Assembly (NCBI RefSeq): GCF_007860185.1
Contig: NZ_SJPY01000003.1
Location: forward strand, 682,001-746,000
DNA from: Novipirellula aureliae
GTDB taxonomy: Bacteria; Planctomycetota; Planctomycetia; Pirellulales; Pirellulaceae
Direction: 5' to 3'
Length of the DNA: 64,000 nt
Positions within the stretch are counted from its first letter, which is position 1; each line of letters begins with the position of its first letter. Both the position numbers and the translations under genes were made by a program. Below the pieces are notes generated by a model, which had not been told where the DNA came from, ran no database searches, and was given only the letters and a program-made list of their open reading frames with translations. Below are positions 9,850 to 20,080 of the stretch, one piece after another.

Positions 9850-11118
9850 ATGTCCAAGCACGCACCGGCCATCAAACCTGCTGACGACCCTGCATTTCAA
9901 TTGCCCGCAAAATTGTCGGCACTCAGCGTCCCGCTGTGTGCTGGTGGATTGTTGGTGCTGATTGGCGGATGGGCTCTAGGTACGTTTGGCGTTAGCAATG
10001 AATTCGGCATGAGCGCCTATTTGACGGCATTCATCTATTGCCTCACGATCGCTTTGGGGGCGACCTTCTTTGTTTTGATCCAGCATCTGTGTCGGGCCGG
10101 GTGGAGCGTGGTGGTTCGCCGTGTTGCTGAATTGATAATGATCATGTTGGTTCCCTTGGCGTTCTTGTTCATTCCCATCTTGGCAACGCTTTGGATCGGT
10201 GAAGGAACGATCTATAAGTGGGACGATCCCGGATTTGCTGAGCACCATCATCTCAGTCCCGAGACGTGGGACAATAAGCTGATGTACCTGAACCCCGAAT
10301 TTTTCACCGTTAGGTCGGCTGTCTATTTGTTGATTTGGGTTGGACTCGCGGTTTACTTTTTTCGATCCAGTGTTCGCCAGGATGAGACGGGTGAAATCAA
10401 GGCCACCGAACGGATGCAAAAATGGAGCGCTCCTGCGCTGATGTTGTTGTCGTTATCGATGTCGTTTGCGATGTTCGACTGGGTGATGACATTGGCTCCG
10501 ATGTGGTTTTCGACCATGTTTGGTGTCTACATGTTCGCCGGTGGCATCTTAGCTGCACATTGTGCGATCGCCGCCGGGACCTTTGTGCTTCAAAAGACAG
10601 GCGCTTTGCGGGACGAGGTGACCGTGGAACATTATCATGACCTGGGCAAATACATCTTCGGCTTCGTCTTCTTTTGGGCCTACATCGGGTTTAGCCAATA
10701 CTTGCTGATTTGGTACGCCAACATTCCTGAAGAAACGGTTTGGCTTTTCGATCGCCAAATTGGGGTTTGGGCCTGGGTGTCGTTGGCCTTAGTGTTCTTT
10801 CATTGGATTTTACCGTTTATCAGCACCATGAGCCGACACGTTCGCAGACGGCCGCCGTTGGTGTTTGGATGGGCCGTATACATTTTGATTTTGCACTACG
10901 TAGACATTTACTGGTGTGTGATGCCGGAATTATTCACCGGCGCGGATGGTGCCATGCAAGCGGTTGGCGGAGCAATAGGGATTTTTGCCAGCATATTAAT
11001 GGCTGTCGGCATGGCGACATTGATGTTGGGCATGATGCTGAGAGTGGCTGGCCAGACTCGAGTGGCTGCGTCACGCGACCCACGTTTCCGAGAATCCTTG
11101 GCATTCGAAAATATCTAA
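9850..11118 (+). CDS. actF: Alternative complex III, second NrfD-type membrane subunit ActF
   Basis: A 422-residue membrane protein with about ten helices, the second NrfD-like subunit of alternative complex III and a paralogue of ActC in function. Segments such as MSFAMFDWVMTLAPMWFSTMFG and IGFSQYLLIWYANIPEETVWL are characteristic of this subunit in planctomycete operons. It follows actDE across the hairpin array, and the ATG at 9850 is the only reasonable start. With it the set ActA-F is complete. A TM-rich protein of this size and position has no credible alternative identity. Confidence 0.92.
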   Translation: MSKHAPAIKPADDPAFQLPAKLSALSVPLCAGGLLVLIGGWALGTFGVSNEFGMSAYLTAFIYCLTIALGATFFVLIQHLCRAGWSVVVRRVAELIMIMLVPLAFLFIPILATLWIGEGTIYKWDDPGFAEHHHLSPETWDNKLMYLNPEFFTVRSAVYLLIWVGLAVYFFRSSVRQDETGEIKATERMQKWSAPALMLLSLSMSFAMFDWVMTLAPMWFSTMFGVYMFAGGILAAHCAIAAGTFVLQKTGALRDEVTVEHYHDLGKYIFGFVFFWAYIGFSQYLLIWYANIPEETVWLFDRQIGVWAWVSLALVFFHWILPFISTMSRHVRRRPPLVFGWAVYILILHYVDIYWCVMPELFTGADGAMQAVGGAIGIFASILMAVGMATLMLGMMLRVAGQTRVAASRDPRFRESLAFENI

Positions 11119-11202
11119 ATCAAGCAAACAAATCACATTTGTTCCTTGTTTCTATTCCTGTTTGACTACAATTCCAAATAACTAGCCTCCCAATCATTCG
11201 CT

Positions 11203-11562
11203 ATGGCTCATTACGACGACCTCAACACGAAACGCATTTTCGCCATCGGCGCGATTTCGGTTCTCGTTACAGTGATGACCGCGCTCGCGGTTCAAGTACT
11301 GTACTTCGCCATGGCCAAGTGGCAGATTGAATCGATGAGCGACAATCAGTACCGACGCCAAAACCAATTCAACGCGGAGCAAGAAGCGCAAATCACCGCG
11401 TATGGCGTCGATGAAATGAACGGTAACATCACGATCCCGATTGATAAAGCGATCGAGTTGGTGGTCCAAAATAGTACATCAGACGATAAGGCAGAAGACA
11501 ATGCTGCTAACAAAAATGCTGTGGAAGAAAACACCAATGACAAGAGCGAAGATGAAGCGTAA
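11203..11562 (+). CDS. Small single-helix membrane protein of the ACIII-oxidase operon
   Basis: A 119-residue protein: a short polar start, one membrane helix (about residues 12-38), a soluble part ending in GVDEMNGNITIPIDKAIELVV, then a low-complexity Asn/Asp/Glu tail. Its gene sits between actF and sco and overlaps sco by 11 bp, so it belongs to the operon. It could be an assembly factor or a small accessory subunit, comparable in position and build to the single-helix subunit called ActG in Flavobacterium, but I see no sequence motif that proves this. Confidence 0.75.
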   Translation: MAHYDDLNTKRIFAIGAISVLVTVMTALAVQVLYFAMAKWQIESMSDNQYRRQNQFNAEQEAQITAYGVDEMNGNITIPIDKAIELVVQNSTSDDKAEDNAANKNAVEENTNDKSEDEA

Positions 11563-12454
11563 CTTCGGCTCGGATCACTTTTCGCTCCCCATGCCGATCG
11601 TGGTTTGCATCATCGTGGGCTTGTCGTTTTCAGGGTTAAATAGGGCATCCGCCCAAACTCAACTGCAAGACGGAGCAGACGTACAGCTAAACAATTCGTT
11701 GCCACCCGAAGCGGTGGGCATCACGGTTGACCAGAACCTTGGGAATCGCATACCGCTCGACTTAGCATTGACGGATTCATTGGGGCGGCAGGTCACCACG
11801 GGCGATTTTTTCGATGGTAAAAAACCGACAATCGTCACGCTGAATTACAGCAGTTGTCCGATGCTTTGCAGTGTTCAGCTCAACGCGCTCACGACGTCGC
11901 TTAATGAACTGAAGCTAAAACTCGGTGAAGACTTTCGCATTTTGACGGTTAGCATTGATCCGGCCGAGACCCCGGAAATTGGAAAAAAGACAAAGAACAA
12001 GTATATCGAGCAATTGTCAGCTCAACCCGGGGCCGACGAAGGCTGGGAGTTTTGTACGGCGACGCAGCCAGTGATCACCCGTTTGGCAGACATCTTGGGT
12101 TTTCGATATCGCTATGATGAAAAAACGGGCGAGTACAACCACCCGGCGATGTTGGCGTTCGTTTCGCCTGAAGGAGTGATTTCTCGGTATTCCCTGAGTA
12201 TTGATTTCCCGCCAGATCAATTGAAGTTGGCCTTGGTCGAAGCAGGCGAGGGGAGTGTGGGATCGCCAGTCGATCAGTTCATTTTATGGTGCTACAGCTA
12301 CGATTCGAGCAGCAATAGTTATACGCCACAAGCTTGGCGAATGATGCGGGCCGGCGGAGCGCTCACCATCGTTGTCATGCTGGTTTGCTTGACCCCTTAC
12401 TGGTTTGGGCGACTACGGGCACCGAAACAGGCGCGGACTGAACACTTGGCATGA
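11552..12454 (+). CDS. SCO1/SenC/PrrC-family copper chaperone with C-terminal helix
   Basis: A 300-residue thioredoxin-fold protein with a signal or anchor segment (VVCIIVGLSFSGL, about residues 15-30). The copper ligands of the SCO family are visible: CPMLC within NYSSCPMLCSVQLNAL, and the distal histidine in YNHPAMLAFVSP. SCO proteins deliver copper to the CuA site of cytochrome oxidase subunit II, encoded by the next gene. A C-terminal helix (GGALTIVVMLVCLTPYW) gives a second membrane anchor. The ATG at 11552 overlaps the preceding stop; an ATG at 11537 is an alternative. The frame stays open to 11441, but that part duplicates coding sequence of the upstream gene. Confidence 0.9.
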   Translation: MKRNFGSDHFSLPMPIVVCIIVGLSFSGLNRASAQTQLQDGADVQLNNSLPPEAVGITVDQNLGNRIPLDLALTDSLGRQVTTGDFFDGKKPTIVTLNYSSCPMLCSVQLNALTTSLNELKLKLGEDFRILTVSIDPAETPEIGKKTKNKYIEQLSAQPGADEGWEFCTATQPVITRLADILGFRYRYDEKTGEYNHPAMLAFVSPEGVISRYSLSIDFPPDQLKLALVEAGEGSVGSPVDQFILWCYSYDSSSNSYTPQAWRMMRAGGALTIVVMLVCLTPYWFGRLRAPKQARTEHLA

Positions 12455-12538
12455 AGTCCCGCGCCGAGCTTCGAGATTGTCAATCCTAGAATCCATTCCA
12501 TTCCATTCAAATATCTTTCGAACGACTGAACATTGACT

Positions 12539-13627
12539 ATGTTACCTGCCGCCTTTTCACTCTTAGCCGATTACACCGAGGACTATGCTTGGTTCCCTGA
12601 TTCAGCATCGACGTTTTCCGAAGGAGTGGATTCGTTGTATTACTGGATCACAGGGATTGCGTTTTTCTTTTTCGTGATTGTGATCGTTGCGCTCTTTTTC
12701 TTTGCGTTGAAGTACCGCAAGGCAAAAGGGGAAAAGGCAACGAGTCAGGTATCGCATAACACGCCACTTGAATTGGCATGGTCGGTGATCCCTTCGATCT
12801 TCTTGGTCGGAATGTTCATTTTTGGTGCGAAGGTATATTTGGATATGCGGACGATTCCCGACGGATCGTACGAAGTCGGGGTCCAAGCTTTCAAATGGGG
12901 CTGGACGATGGATTATGGCAAGGGAACCTATCACCCTGAATTGCATCTTTTAGTGAACGAACCAACGAAGTTGACGATGCGCAGCAGCGACGTCATCCAT
13001 AGTTTGTATGTTCCTGCCTTCCGAGCAAAGAAGGACGTGGTTCCTGGTCGCTACAATTACATGTGGTTCGAGCCGACCTTGGTAACGCCCAAGGTGAGTG
13101 ATGAAGAGTTGGCCGAAGCAACGAAAGAAGTGGAAGAGAGTGGAGGCACGTGGGATTATGACAAATACCAATTCACACCCGATGGCTACAAGTTTTACGA
13201 TTTGTACTGTGCCGAGTACTGCGGTGAAAACCATTCCGAAATGCAGACCGTGGTGGTGGTTCACGAAACCCGCGAAGACCTTGAGGCTTGGGTGAAGAAA
13301 TACAGCAGTCGGGGCGATAACGTTTCCCTCGAAGCTTACGGTGAACAACTTTACGAGCGTCGCGGTTGCTCAAGCTGCCACAGTATCGATGGTTCCCAGC
13401 GAGTTGGCCCTTCCTATCAAGATGCTTTTGGATCGACGCGAGCGTTTGCGAGCGGCCCTTCGGCTATGATTGACGAAAACTACCTGCGAGAATCGATCTT
13501 GTATCCGAAAGAGAAAGTTGTAGCTGGCTACGCGCCCGTCATGCCGAGTTACAAAGGACAACTGAGTGATGACGATATCGATTCGTTGATCGCTTACATT
13601 AAATCTCTTTCGTCGGCGGGCCAGTAA
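12539..13627 (+). CDS. coxB: Cytochrome c oxidase subunit II with fused cytochrome c (caa3 type)
   Basis: Subunit II, 362 residues. Two N-terminal helices (about 33-58 and 77-98) precede the cupredoxin domain. CuA ligands are clear: a histidine in [11 protein letters not shown], then C224-AEY-C228-GEN-H232-SE-M235. The C-terminal domain is a cytochrome c with C277-SS-C280-H281 and a likely axial Met in PVMPSYKG, which makes the enzyme caa3-type and able to take electrons directly from ActE. A roughly 25-residue acidic stretch ([14 protein letters not shown]...) interrupts the cupredoxin domain. The ATG at 12539 is preferred to the TTG at 12533. Confidence 0.95.
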   Translation: MLPAAFSLLADYTEDYAWFPDSASTFSEGVDSLYYWITGIAFFFFVIVIVALFFFALKYRKAKGEKATSQVSHNTPLELAWSVIPSIFLVGMFIFGAKVYLDMRTIPDGSYEVGVQAFKWGWTMDYGKGTYHPELHLLVNEPTKLTMRSSDVIHSLYVPAFRAKKDVVPGRYNYMWFEPTLVTPKVSDEELAEATKEVEESGGTWDYDKYQFTPDGYKFYDLYCAEYCGENHSEMQTVVVVHETREDLEAWVKKYSSRGDNVSLEAYGEQLYERRGCSSCHSIDGSQRVGPSYQDAFGSTRAFASGPSAMIDENYLRESILYPKEKVVAGYAPVMPSYKGQLSDDDIDSLIAYIKSLSSAGQ

Positions 13628-13722
13628 CGGTCGCGGCGAAGGCAGCAGCAGAGAAGAATTATTTACCAGCACAATCGTGGATCATTGACGCCGCCACCGC
13701 GTTAACTAAAGAGGTATTGAAT

Positions 13723-15459
13723 ATGTCAGCAGGAACAACGTTGCCAGCAGGAATCGTTCGCGATCCCGGCTTTCCGACTCAGAGTGAAAACTATCTAACA
13801 AACTCCAAGGGAGTGCTTTCTTGGATCTTTACGCTCGATCACAAGCGGATCGGTGTGATGTATCTAATCGGTGTATCACTCTCTTTCCTACTCGGTGGCT
13901 TGTTGGCACTTGCGCTGCGTTGGCATTTGGTTGATCCCGATGGCGCCTTGTTTAGTAACGCCATTTACAACCAAGTGTTCACGCTTCACGGCGCGATCAT
14001 GGTCTTTTTGTTCATCATCCCGAGTATCCCTGCTGCACTCGGTAACTTTTTGGTGCCGGTCATGCTCGGTGCGAAAGATGTTGCCTTCCCAAGGTTGAAC
14101 CTAAGCAGTTTTTACTTGTGGATTTTTGGTGCAATCTTCTTCGTTTTGGCTCTTTGCGGTAGCGGGCTTGATACGGGATGGACGTTCTACACGCCTTACA
14201 GTACGACCACCGATACATCGGTCATCCTGGCCACGCTCGGTGCTTTCATTCTCGGCTTTAGCTCCATCTTCACAGGGCTGAACTTTATCGTCACGATCAA
14301 TACAATGCGTCCACCAGGAATGACGTGGTTCCGCATGCCGCTGTTCTTGTGGGCAACCTATGCGACCAGCATTATCCAGGTACTGGCGACTCCGGTACTC
14401 GGTATCACGCTACTATTGTTGATCGCGGAACGGACGATGCAGATTGGGATTTTCAATCCCGAGTTTAATGGCGACCCGGTCACCTACCAGCACTTTTTCT
14501 GGTTCTATAGCCACCCGGCTGTTTACATCATGATCTTGCCAGCATTTGGAATCATCAGCGAAATCATCAGCGTTCACAGCCACAAGCATATCTTCGGCTA
14601 TCGCTTTATCGCATACTCTTCCATCGCGATTGCATTGCTCGGATTCTTGGTTTGGGGACACCACATGTTCACCGCCGGAATGAGCGACATGACAACCATC
14701 ATCTTCAGTGCTTTGACGTTCACGGTTTCGATTCCGTCCGCGATCAAGGTGTTCAATTGGTTGGCGACGATGTACAAGGGATCGATCAGCTTGACGACGC
14801 CGATGTGTTACGCGATCTCGTTCATTTTCTTGTTCACGATCGGTGGTTTGACAGGACTGCACTTGGGCACATTGGCAACAGATCAACACCTTCACGACAC
14901 CTACTTTGTCGTCGCTCACTTTCACTATGTGATGGTGGGAGGAACACTGGTGGCGTTTCTTGGCGGGTTGTTTCATTGGTGGCCGAAAATGTTTGGTCGG
15001 ATGTATAACGAAACTGGCGGACGCATTTCCGCTTTGTTGGTATTCCTCGGTTTCAACTTGACATTCTTGCCACAATTTGTACTCGGTAGCCGTGGGATGC
15101 CACGCCGCTATGCAACCTACGATCCCGAGTTTGCATTCTTGCACACGATGAGTACGCATGGTGCGACGCTGCTCGGCTTCGGACTTCTTGTGGCGCTTAT
15201 CGTCTTGTTGAGGTCGCTTTTCAGTGGTCGCCGAGCGGTAGCAAACCCATGGGGCGGAGCGACGTTGGAGTGGAATTGCACAAGTCCACCACCGTTCTAT
15301 AATTTCGAGCGTGCTCCAATTGTCGGCGACCCATACGATTTCCACGATATCGAATGGGATGCAGAAAACGAACGTTATGTTACGATTGAGCCCGAGCGAA
15401 AATTGGCACCGGAGACAATACCGGACGAGGCTCCTGCTCATGCAGGCGGTCAAAACTAA
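13723..15459 (+). CDS. coxA: Cytochrome c oxidase subunit I (haem-copper oxidase, A2 type)
   Basis: The 578-residue catalytic subunit reduces oxygen to water and pumps protons. Twelve helices can be traced. The haem and CuB ligands lie in [24 protein letters not shown] (CuB His with the cross-linked Tyr of HPxVY), WGHHMFTAG and [13 protein letters not shown]. The motif YSHPAVY, in place of GHPEVY, marks the A2 subfamily, where Tyr-Ser substitutes for the D-channel glutamate. AGAGG at 13710-13714 stands 8 bp before the ATG at 13723 and supports that start over the TTG at 13717. Confidence 0.97.
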   Translation: MSAGTTLPAGIVRDPGFPTQSENYLTNSKGVLSWIFTLDHKRIGVMYLIGVSLSFLLGGLLALALRWHLVDPDGALFSNAIYNQVFTLHGAIMVFLFIIPSIPAALGNFLVPVMLGAKDVAFPRLNLSSFYLWIFGAIFFVLALCGSGLDTGWTFYTPYSTTTDTSVILATLGAFILGFSSIFTGLNFIVTINTMRPPGMTWFRMPLFLWATYATSIIQVLATPVLGITLLLLIAERTMQIGIFNPEFNGDPVTYQHFFWFYSHPAVYIMILPAFGIISEIISVHSHKHIFGYRFIAYSSIAIALLGFLVWGHHMFTAGMSDMTTIIFSALTFTVSIPSAIKVFNWLATMYKGSISLTTPMCYAISFIFLFTIGGLTGLHLGTLATDQHLHDTYFVVAHFHYVMVGGTLVAFLGGLFHWWPKMFGRMYNETGGRISALLVFLGFNLTFLPQFVLGSRGMPRRYATYDPEFAFLHTMSTHGATLLGFGLLVALIVLLRSLFSGRRAVANPWGGATLEWNCTSPPPFYNFERAPIVGDPYDFHDIEWDAENERYVTIEPERKLAPETIPDEAPAHAGGQN

Positions 15460-15516
15460 CGCTGCCTCGATCTCCTCTCAATTTACCATTTATTCATCTA
15501 AGCTGTTTCCAAACTC

Positions 15517-16731
15517 ATGTCGACTATTGAAGCCAAACCTGCTGGGAATGATCCTGAGTCCGTCAATCACGGAAGCGATGCTCACGGGGACCATGACCAC
15601 GATCATCCGTCTTTTTTGGCGCACCATTTCGAGACGCCGGAGCAGCAGTATGACAGTGGTAAGTTGGGGATTTGGATTTTCCTAGTAACGGAAGTCCTGT
15701 TCTTCAGCGGTATGTTTTGTGCCTACGCAATGTTCCGTATGCTTAGTCCTGAAGTCTTCGAAGGATGTAGCCAATTCTTGAATACAAAACTCGGTGCAAT
15801 CAATACAGGCGTGTTGTTGTTCAGTTCACTTACGATGGCTTGGGCCGTTCGTTGTTCGCAAACCGAGGAGTACAAGAAGCTAACCGGAATGCTGGCCGCG
15901 ACATTGTCATGTGCGATGGTCTTCTTGGGTGTCAAAGCCATTGAGTATTCCCATAAGTTCAATATGGGTATATTGCCAGCGGGCTTTTTCCAATACGACC
16001 CAGCCCATCCTCACATCGAAGACGGACCGAACTACTTGATGTGGCTTTGTCTACCATTCGCTTTGTTTCTAGTCGGAATTGTGGTTTGGTTAGCGGTCGC
16101 ATTTTTCCAGGGCGATAAGTTCAAGGTTGCGGTACTCAAGCCGCTTACGGTCGTAGCACTTTGCTTCTTCGTCGGCGTTGGTTTAGGGATGTTCCTCGAA
16201 GACGGTTCAGGCGAAAGCCACGCAGCCTTGCATGATGAGATCGGCGAACATGCAGTGGATGATCACCTTTTGGACGAACCGATCGACGTGTTAGCATCCT
16301 CAGACCATCTGTCAGAGGAAGTGACCCTGGGCCAAACCGAGTATGGTGTCGTTGAACGTTTGGCTGGCGATACCACCAACAGTGGCTTGCTGGGCGAACT
16401 CAATGCTCGTGCCGCACAGGCCGAAATGGCCACCGGCTCTGTGATACTGAACAAAGATGGCGGGGTCGATGCAACGATTCACGCCACACCTCGCGACTTC
16501 CTGACCCCCAGTCGTGCGGGTGTGTTCTTCAGCATCTACTACTGCATGACGGGCGTTCACGCCATCCACATTTTGGCTGGTATCGGTGTCTTGATTTGGT
16601 TGTTGGTTCGCTCGGTTCGCAATGATTTCAATCGCCAGTACTTTGGTCCAGTTGACTATGTCGGTTTGTATTGGCACTTGGTCGACTTGATCTGGATTTA
16701 CTTGTTCCCGCTTCTGTACTTGATCCGTTAG
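15517..16731 (+). CDS. coxC: Cytochrome c oxidase subunit III with a large loop insertion
   Basis: Subunit III, 404 residues against the usual 200-300. A His/Asp-rich start (GDHDHDHPS) leads into the familiar GKLGIWIFLVTEVLFFSGMF helix, then further helices to residue about 225. About 98 residues (228-325), acidic and soluble in character, separate these from the last two helices (AGVFFSIYYCMTGVHAIHILAG and VDYVGLYWHLVDLIWIYLFP). The conserved ends are intact, so the insertion is a loop, not a frameshift. Whether the loop is common in related planctomycetes cannot be judged here. Confidence 0.93.
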   Translation: MSTIEAKPAGNDPESVNHGSDAHGDHDHDHPSFLAHHFETPEQQYDSGKLGIWIFLVTEVLFFSGMFCAYAMFRMLSPEVFEGCSQFLNTKLGAINTGVLLFSSLTMAWAVRCSQTEEYKKLTGMLAATLSCAMVFLGVKAIEYSHKFNMGILPAGFFQYDPAHPHIEDGPNYLMWLCLPFALFLVGIVVWLAVAFFQGDKFKVAVLKPLTVVALCFFVGVGLGMFLEDGSGESHAALHDEIGEHAVDDHLLDEPIDVLASSDHLSEEVTLGQTEYGVVERLAGDTTNSGLLGELNARAAQAEMATGSVILNKDGGVDATIHATPRDFLTPSRAGVFFSIYYCMTGVHAIHILAGIGVLIWLLVRSVRNDFNRQYFGPVDYVGLYWHLVDLIWIYLFPLLYLIR

Positions 16732-16807
16732 TCGTGCGTTTGGCATAGCGAACCAAACAGAGCCCGACATTGACAAACTTTTTCAATCACCACGCAATCC
16801 TTTTTAG

Positions 16808-17191
16808 ATGCAAACCATGTCTGACCACGATCACTCTTCGACTGACGATCATCGCGAAGGTTACAACTTTGCACATCCGATGCCCGTTCCGATGCTTTTG
16901 ACTGTCTTTTGCATTTTAGTCTTTTTGACAATCGTTACCGTTGCACAGGCCAGTTTCGATTTTGGCAGTATTGATGTTGCGATTGTGATGGGAATTGCGA
17001 CGATCAAGGCGATCATCGTGGCCTTGTTCTTCATGCACTTGCTGTATGACAAACCGTTCAACTTAGCCATCTTCCTATCGGCATTTGTGTTCGTTGGTTT
17101 GTTCGTAAGCTTGACGCTAAGTGACAGTTGGCTGACGTCGAAAGATTTCATCCCCGTCGATGATGCTGTAATAACATCGACCGTCGAATAG
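16808..17191 (+). CDS. coxD: Cytochrome c oxidase subunit IV (prokaryotic type)
   Basis: A 127-residue protein with three predicted helices after a His/Asp-rich start (SDHDHSSTDDHREG). MGIATIKAIIVALFFMHLLYDKP is the characteristic second helix of bacterial oxidase subunit IV (COX4_pro). It closes the operon: only 10 bp separate its stop from that of the convergent acyltransferase gene. ATG 16808 or ATG 16817 may be the start. Confidence 0.88.
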   Translation: MQTMSDHDHSSTDDHREGYNFAHPMPVPMLLTVFCILVFLTIVTVAQASFDFGSIDVAIVMGIATIKAIIVALFFMHLLYDKPFNLAIFLSAFVFVGLFVSLTLSDSWLTSKDFIPVDDAVITSTVE

Positions 17192-17201
17192 GCGACGCCG
17201 C

Positions 17202-18314
17202 CTACATCATGCGAATAAAGTAGTTGCCACTTCGACTGCGAACGCCGTAGAACCATTTACAAAGTGGCAACATGATGCAAAGCAAGACGGCGGTTGCCAA
17301 CAACGTTTCAAGGATACCACCATCACGATAGTGGAAATCAAAGCGTTTGATGAACACCCCTAAAAACGCCAAATGCACCGCATAGAAAAAAAGTGGCACT
17401 TTGCCTGGGATGCTAAACACCGATAAAACTTGCGGTGCGATCCGGCCCATTGCAATGAATAGGGTCACCATTGATACGACAGCTGCGAAAAACCATAGGC
17501 TCATAAACAAACTTGGCGGGTACTTCTGGTCCATAAAAAAGGTCCACGACCCCACTTCGCAATAGGGCAAAATGTTTCCGTAACCTTGCATCAGCCGAAT
17601 CAGAATCGCAAGTAGGAAAGTGGAGACGGCAACCACCAAACTTTTGCGGATTCTTTCGGAGTCCGTCGTCCATCGCTGTAGCCAGCATGTCGCCATCACC
17701 GATCCCAGAATCGCCATCGCAAACCAAGGTAGCAACGGATACTTGTTGAACGTTCCTGAATCAATGAATGTCTGCATCAAGACACGTTCTAACGTTGATT
17801 CATGGTCATACGGGATTTTCAATAGAAACGGATGAACGGCGAGGATGAATGCTGCCAACAAAAGCCGATAGTACCACCGCCAATGGATAATCAGTGTGAG
17901 GCAGATCATGGAGAGCCCAATACACGAGATCACTCCAAGATGCCACGGCTTGAATACTCGGAATCCACCCCACGAAGAGTTGACCCACGTCATTTGAACG
18001 ACGATTAGAAAAAGGCCTCGTTCGATGAGACTCACACCTGCCTGCCATCGGGATGTTCCCTTTGCAATCCGACGGTCATAAGACCACCAAACCATTGCCC
18101 CGTTCATCATCAAGAATCCAGGTGCGCAGAGATAACCGATATAGCGAAGTAGGCATTGGGCTTGAGAGTCGAAATGAGGGGCCAGAGGATCGAGATCAAT
18201 CCAGACGGAATTGAAGTAGTAGGAACAATGTCCCAGCAGCATCAGCGTGCCGATAAAACCTCGAAATTGATCGATGAACTCAAAACGTTGCTTTTTGACC
18301 GGTTTATCGTTCAT
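17202..18314 (-). CDS. Multi-pass membrane acyltransferase-like protein (DUF1624/HGSNAT type)
   Basis: A 370-residue membrane protein with about ten helices. The opening FIDQFRGFIGTLMLLGH resembles the R-G-x5-M-x2-GH start of heparan-alpha-glucosaminide N-acetyltransferase/DUF1624 proteins, and YPLLPWFAMAILGSVMA matches their conserved central L-P-W-x-x-x-x-x-x-G region. Such proteins move acyl groups across the membrane onto sugars; the acceptor here is unknown. The ATG at 18314 directly precedes the family start; the frame stays open back to 18362. It runs convergent to the oxidase operon. Confidence 0.72.
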   Translation of the reverse strand: MNDKPVKKQRFEFIDQFRGFIGTLMLLGHCSYYFNSVWIDLDPLAPHFDSQAQCLLRYIGYLCAPGFLMMNGAMVWWSYDRRIAKGTSRWQAGVSLIERGLFLIVVQMTWVNSSWGGFRVFKPWHLGVISCIGLSMICLTLIIHWRWYYRLLLAAFILAVHPFLLKIPYDHESTLERVLMQTFIDSGTFNKYPLLPWFAMAILGSVMATCWLQRWTTDSERIRKSLVVAVSTFLLAILIRLMQGYGNILPYCEVGSWTFFMDQKYPPSLFMSLWFFAAVVSMVTLFIAMGRIAPQVLSVFSIPGKVPLFFYAVHLAFLGVFIKRFDFHYRDGGILETLLATAVLLCIMLPLCKWFYGVRSRSGNYFIRMM

Positions 18315-18547
18315 CAGCTTTCTCTGCGGAGAAGTGCGTGTCAGAGCTTGGAAAAGTCTCACTACTCTCGCTGAAAATCGGAAATGGCGATAGTGGACCT
18401 GACGACGTCTGGTGACCCATCGATTGGGCTAACATCCGCCACCGATTCTCGTATTCGTCAAATCGATGGGACACCTTCGACGTCCTTGATTTCGACACCC
18501 TTGTTCATTGGAAATCGGTTACAATTCGGGTGGAGGACTTGTTGGAC

Positions 18548-19006
18548 ATGAGTACCAAAGACTTGCTCACTGGTTTGCAAAACCGCTATCTTCAATGGCG
18601 ATTCGGTGCGATCGATGACGATGGGCCAATTGGTAAACGTGGCGAACAGGCGGCAGCTCGTTATCTGCGTCAAAATGGATTGCTGGTATTGGCCGAGAGC
18701 GAATCGGATCGAGCAGGTGAGATTGATATCATTGCGGTTGAACCGAAGAAGCGACTCCTCGTCTTTGTTGAAGTCAAGACACTTGCGACAACGAAACCGG
18801 GACATCCGGCAGACCGTGTCGATGAAATGAAACAGGGACGGATTACTCGCGCGGCACTACGTTATTTGAAACGCAAAAACTTAGTCGGCAGCGCATGCCG
18901 ATTTGATGTCATCGCCATTTGGTGGCCCAACGAATGGGAAGGCCCTCGGAAGATCGAACATTACGAATCGGCCTTCGAAGCAGTCGGCGACTTTCAGATG
19001 TATTGA
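18548..19006 (+). CDS. yraN: YraN/UPF0102 family nuclease-like protein
   Basis: A 152-residue protein with the UPF0102 pattern: GKRGEQAAARYLRQNG (residues about 28-43), then GEIDIIA and LLVFVEVKT, the D-x(n)-ExK endonuclease-fold core found in Holliday-junction resolvase-like proteins, and DEMKQGRITRAALRYL. The cellular role of YraN is not settled. GGAGG at 18532-18536 precedes the ATG at 18548 by 11 bp; a GTG at 18530 overlaps this motif and is less likely. The N-terminus is about 20 residues longer than in typical members. Confidence 0.88.
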   Translation: MSTKDLLTGLQNRYLQWRFGAIDDDGPIGKRGEQAAARYLRQNGLLVLAESESDRAGEIDIIAVEPKKRLLVFVEVKTLATTKPGHPADRVDEMKQGRITRAALRYLKRKNLVGSACRFDVIAIWWPNEWEGPRKIEHYESAFEAVGDFQMY

Positions 19007-19139
19007 GCCGTTAGCTTTGCCGTTTCGCGAGTCCGGCCTTGAGCATTGTGGCGGTTTGCAGATCGCCAATTCTTTCGAAACACGCGATACCATATTGGTC
19101 GATTGGGATGCAGTAGTGGGGATTGGTAATTTCCGCATT

Positions 19140-19156
19140 CTATGCAATTAGCATAG
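19140..19156. terminator. Small perfect hairpin downstream of yraN
   Basis: CTATGC-AATTA-GCATAG forms a 6-bp stem with a 5-base loop 130 bp after yraN. No T-run follows, so it may not be a factor-independent terminator. The surrounding 19007-19242 holds no gene I can support. Confidence 0.25.
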
Positions 19157-19242
19157 CGGGTCGATAGCATCGTCTAAGACTGTCTGCTGTAGGCGTCACT
19201 CCTATCTCCGAGCGGAATAAATTATTGGAATTATTTTGACCT

Positions 19243-19961
19243 CGTTCCGTCGCCTGCTCATACGTGGGCGTCGATGGAAACCAATCATCACAGGCTAGAT
19301 GCCTATGCTACGTTCCGTCGCCTGCTCATACGCGGGCGTGGATTGAAACCAACCATCACAGGCTAGAAGCCTATGCCACGTTTCGTCGCCTGCTCATACG
19401 CGGGCGTGGATTGAAACCAACCATCACAGGCTAGAAGCCTATGCCACGTTTCGTCGCCTGCTCATACGTGGGCGTGGATGGAAACCAATCATCACAGGCT
19501 AGAAGCCTATGCCACGTTTCGTCGCCTGCTCATGCGCGGGCGTCGATGGAAACCAATCATCACAGGCTAGAAGCCTATGCTACGTTCCGTCGCCTGCTCA
19601 TACGTGGGCGTCGATGGAAACCAATCATCACAGGCTAGATGCCTATGCCACGTTCCGTCGCCTGCTCATGCGCGGGCGTGGATGGAAACCAACCATCACA
19701 GGCTAGATGCCTATGCCACGTTCAGTCGCCTGCTCATACGTGGGCGTCGATGGAAACCAATCATCACAGGCTAGATGCCTATGCTACGTTCCGTCGCCCG
19801 CTCATACGTGGGCGTCGATGGAAACCAATCATCACAGGCTAGAAGCCTATGCCACGTTTCGTCGCCTGCTGATGCGCGGGCGTCGATGGAAACCAACCAT
19901 CACAGGCTAGAAGCCTATGCCACGTTTCGTCGCCTGCTCATGCGCGGGCGTCGATGGAAAC
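19243..19961. repeat. 68-bp tandem repeat array, ten full copies and a partial one
   Basis: Units begin at 19243 and every 68 bp to 19923, where a 39-bp partial copy ends the array. Each has CGTTYCGTCGCC, a variable CATACGTGGGCG/CATGCGCGGGCG segment, GGAAACCAAYCATCACAGGCT and AGGCT-AGA-AGCCT or AGGCT-AGA-TGCCT. Copies differ at few positions and there are no unique spacers. The AGGCT-AGA-AGCCT part folds into the same triloop hairpin as other arrays in the window. Confidence 0.95.
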
Positions 19962-20080
19962 GGATAGCTGGCATGAACCTTTTTTATGCCACCAAGACGC
20001 GGCGGGTTGCAAAGTAGCATGGGTGGTAAACCGGCAGTATACTGACGGTTTACCGCCCTTTGCCTTATGGACCGATTGAG

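Noticed and set aside
14413-15453. 346-codon open frame antisense to coxA
   Set aside because: coxA is unmistakable on the other strand; the shadow has no family features.
19243-19961. CRISPR-like appearance (regular spacing, GGAAAC segment)
   Set aside because: The whole 68-bp unit repeats; there are no unique spacers and no cas genes.
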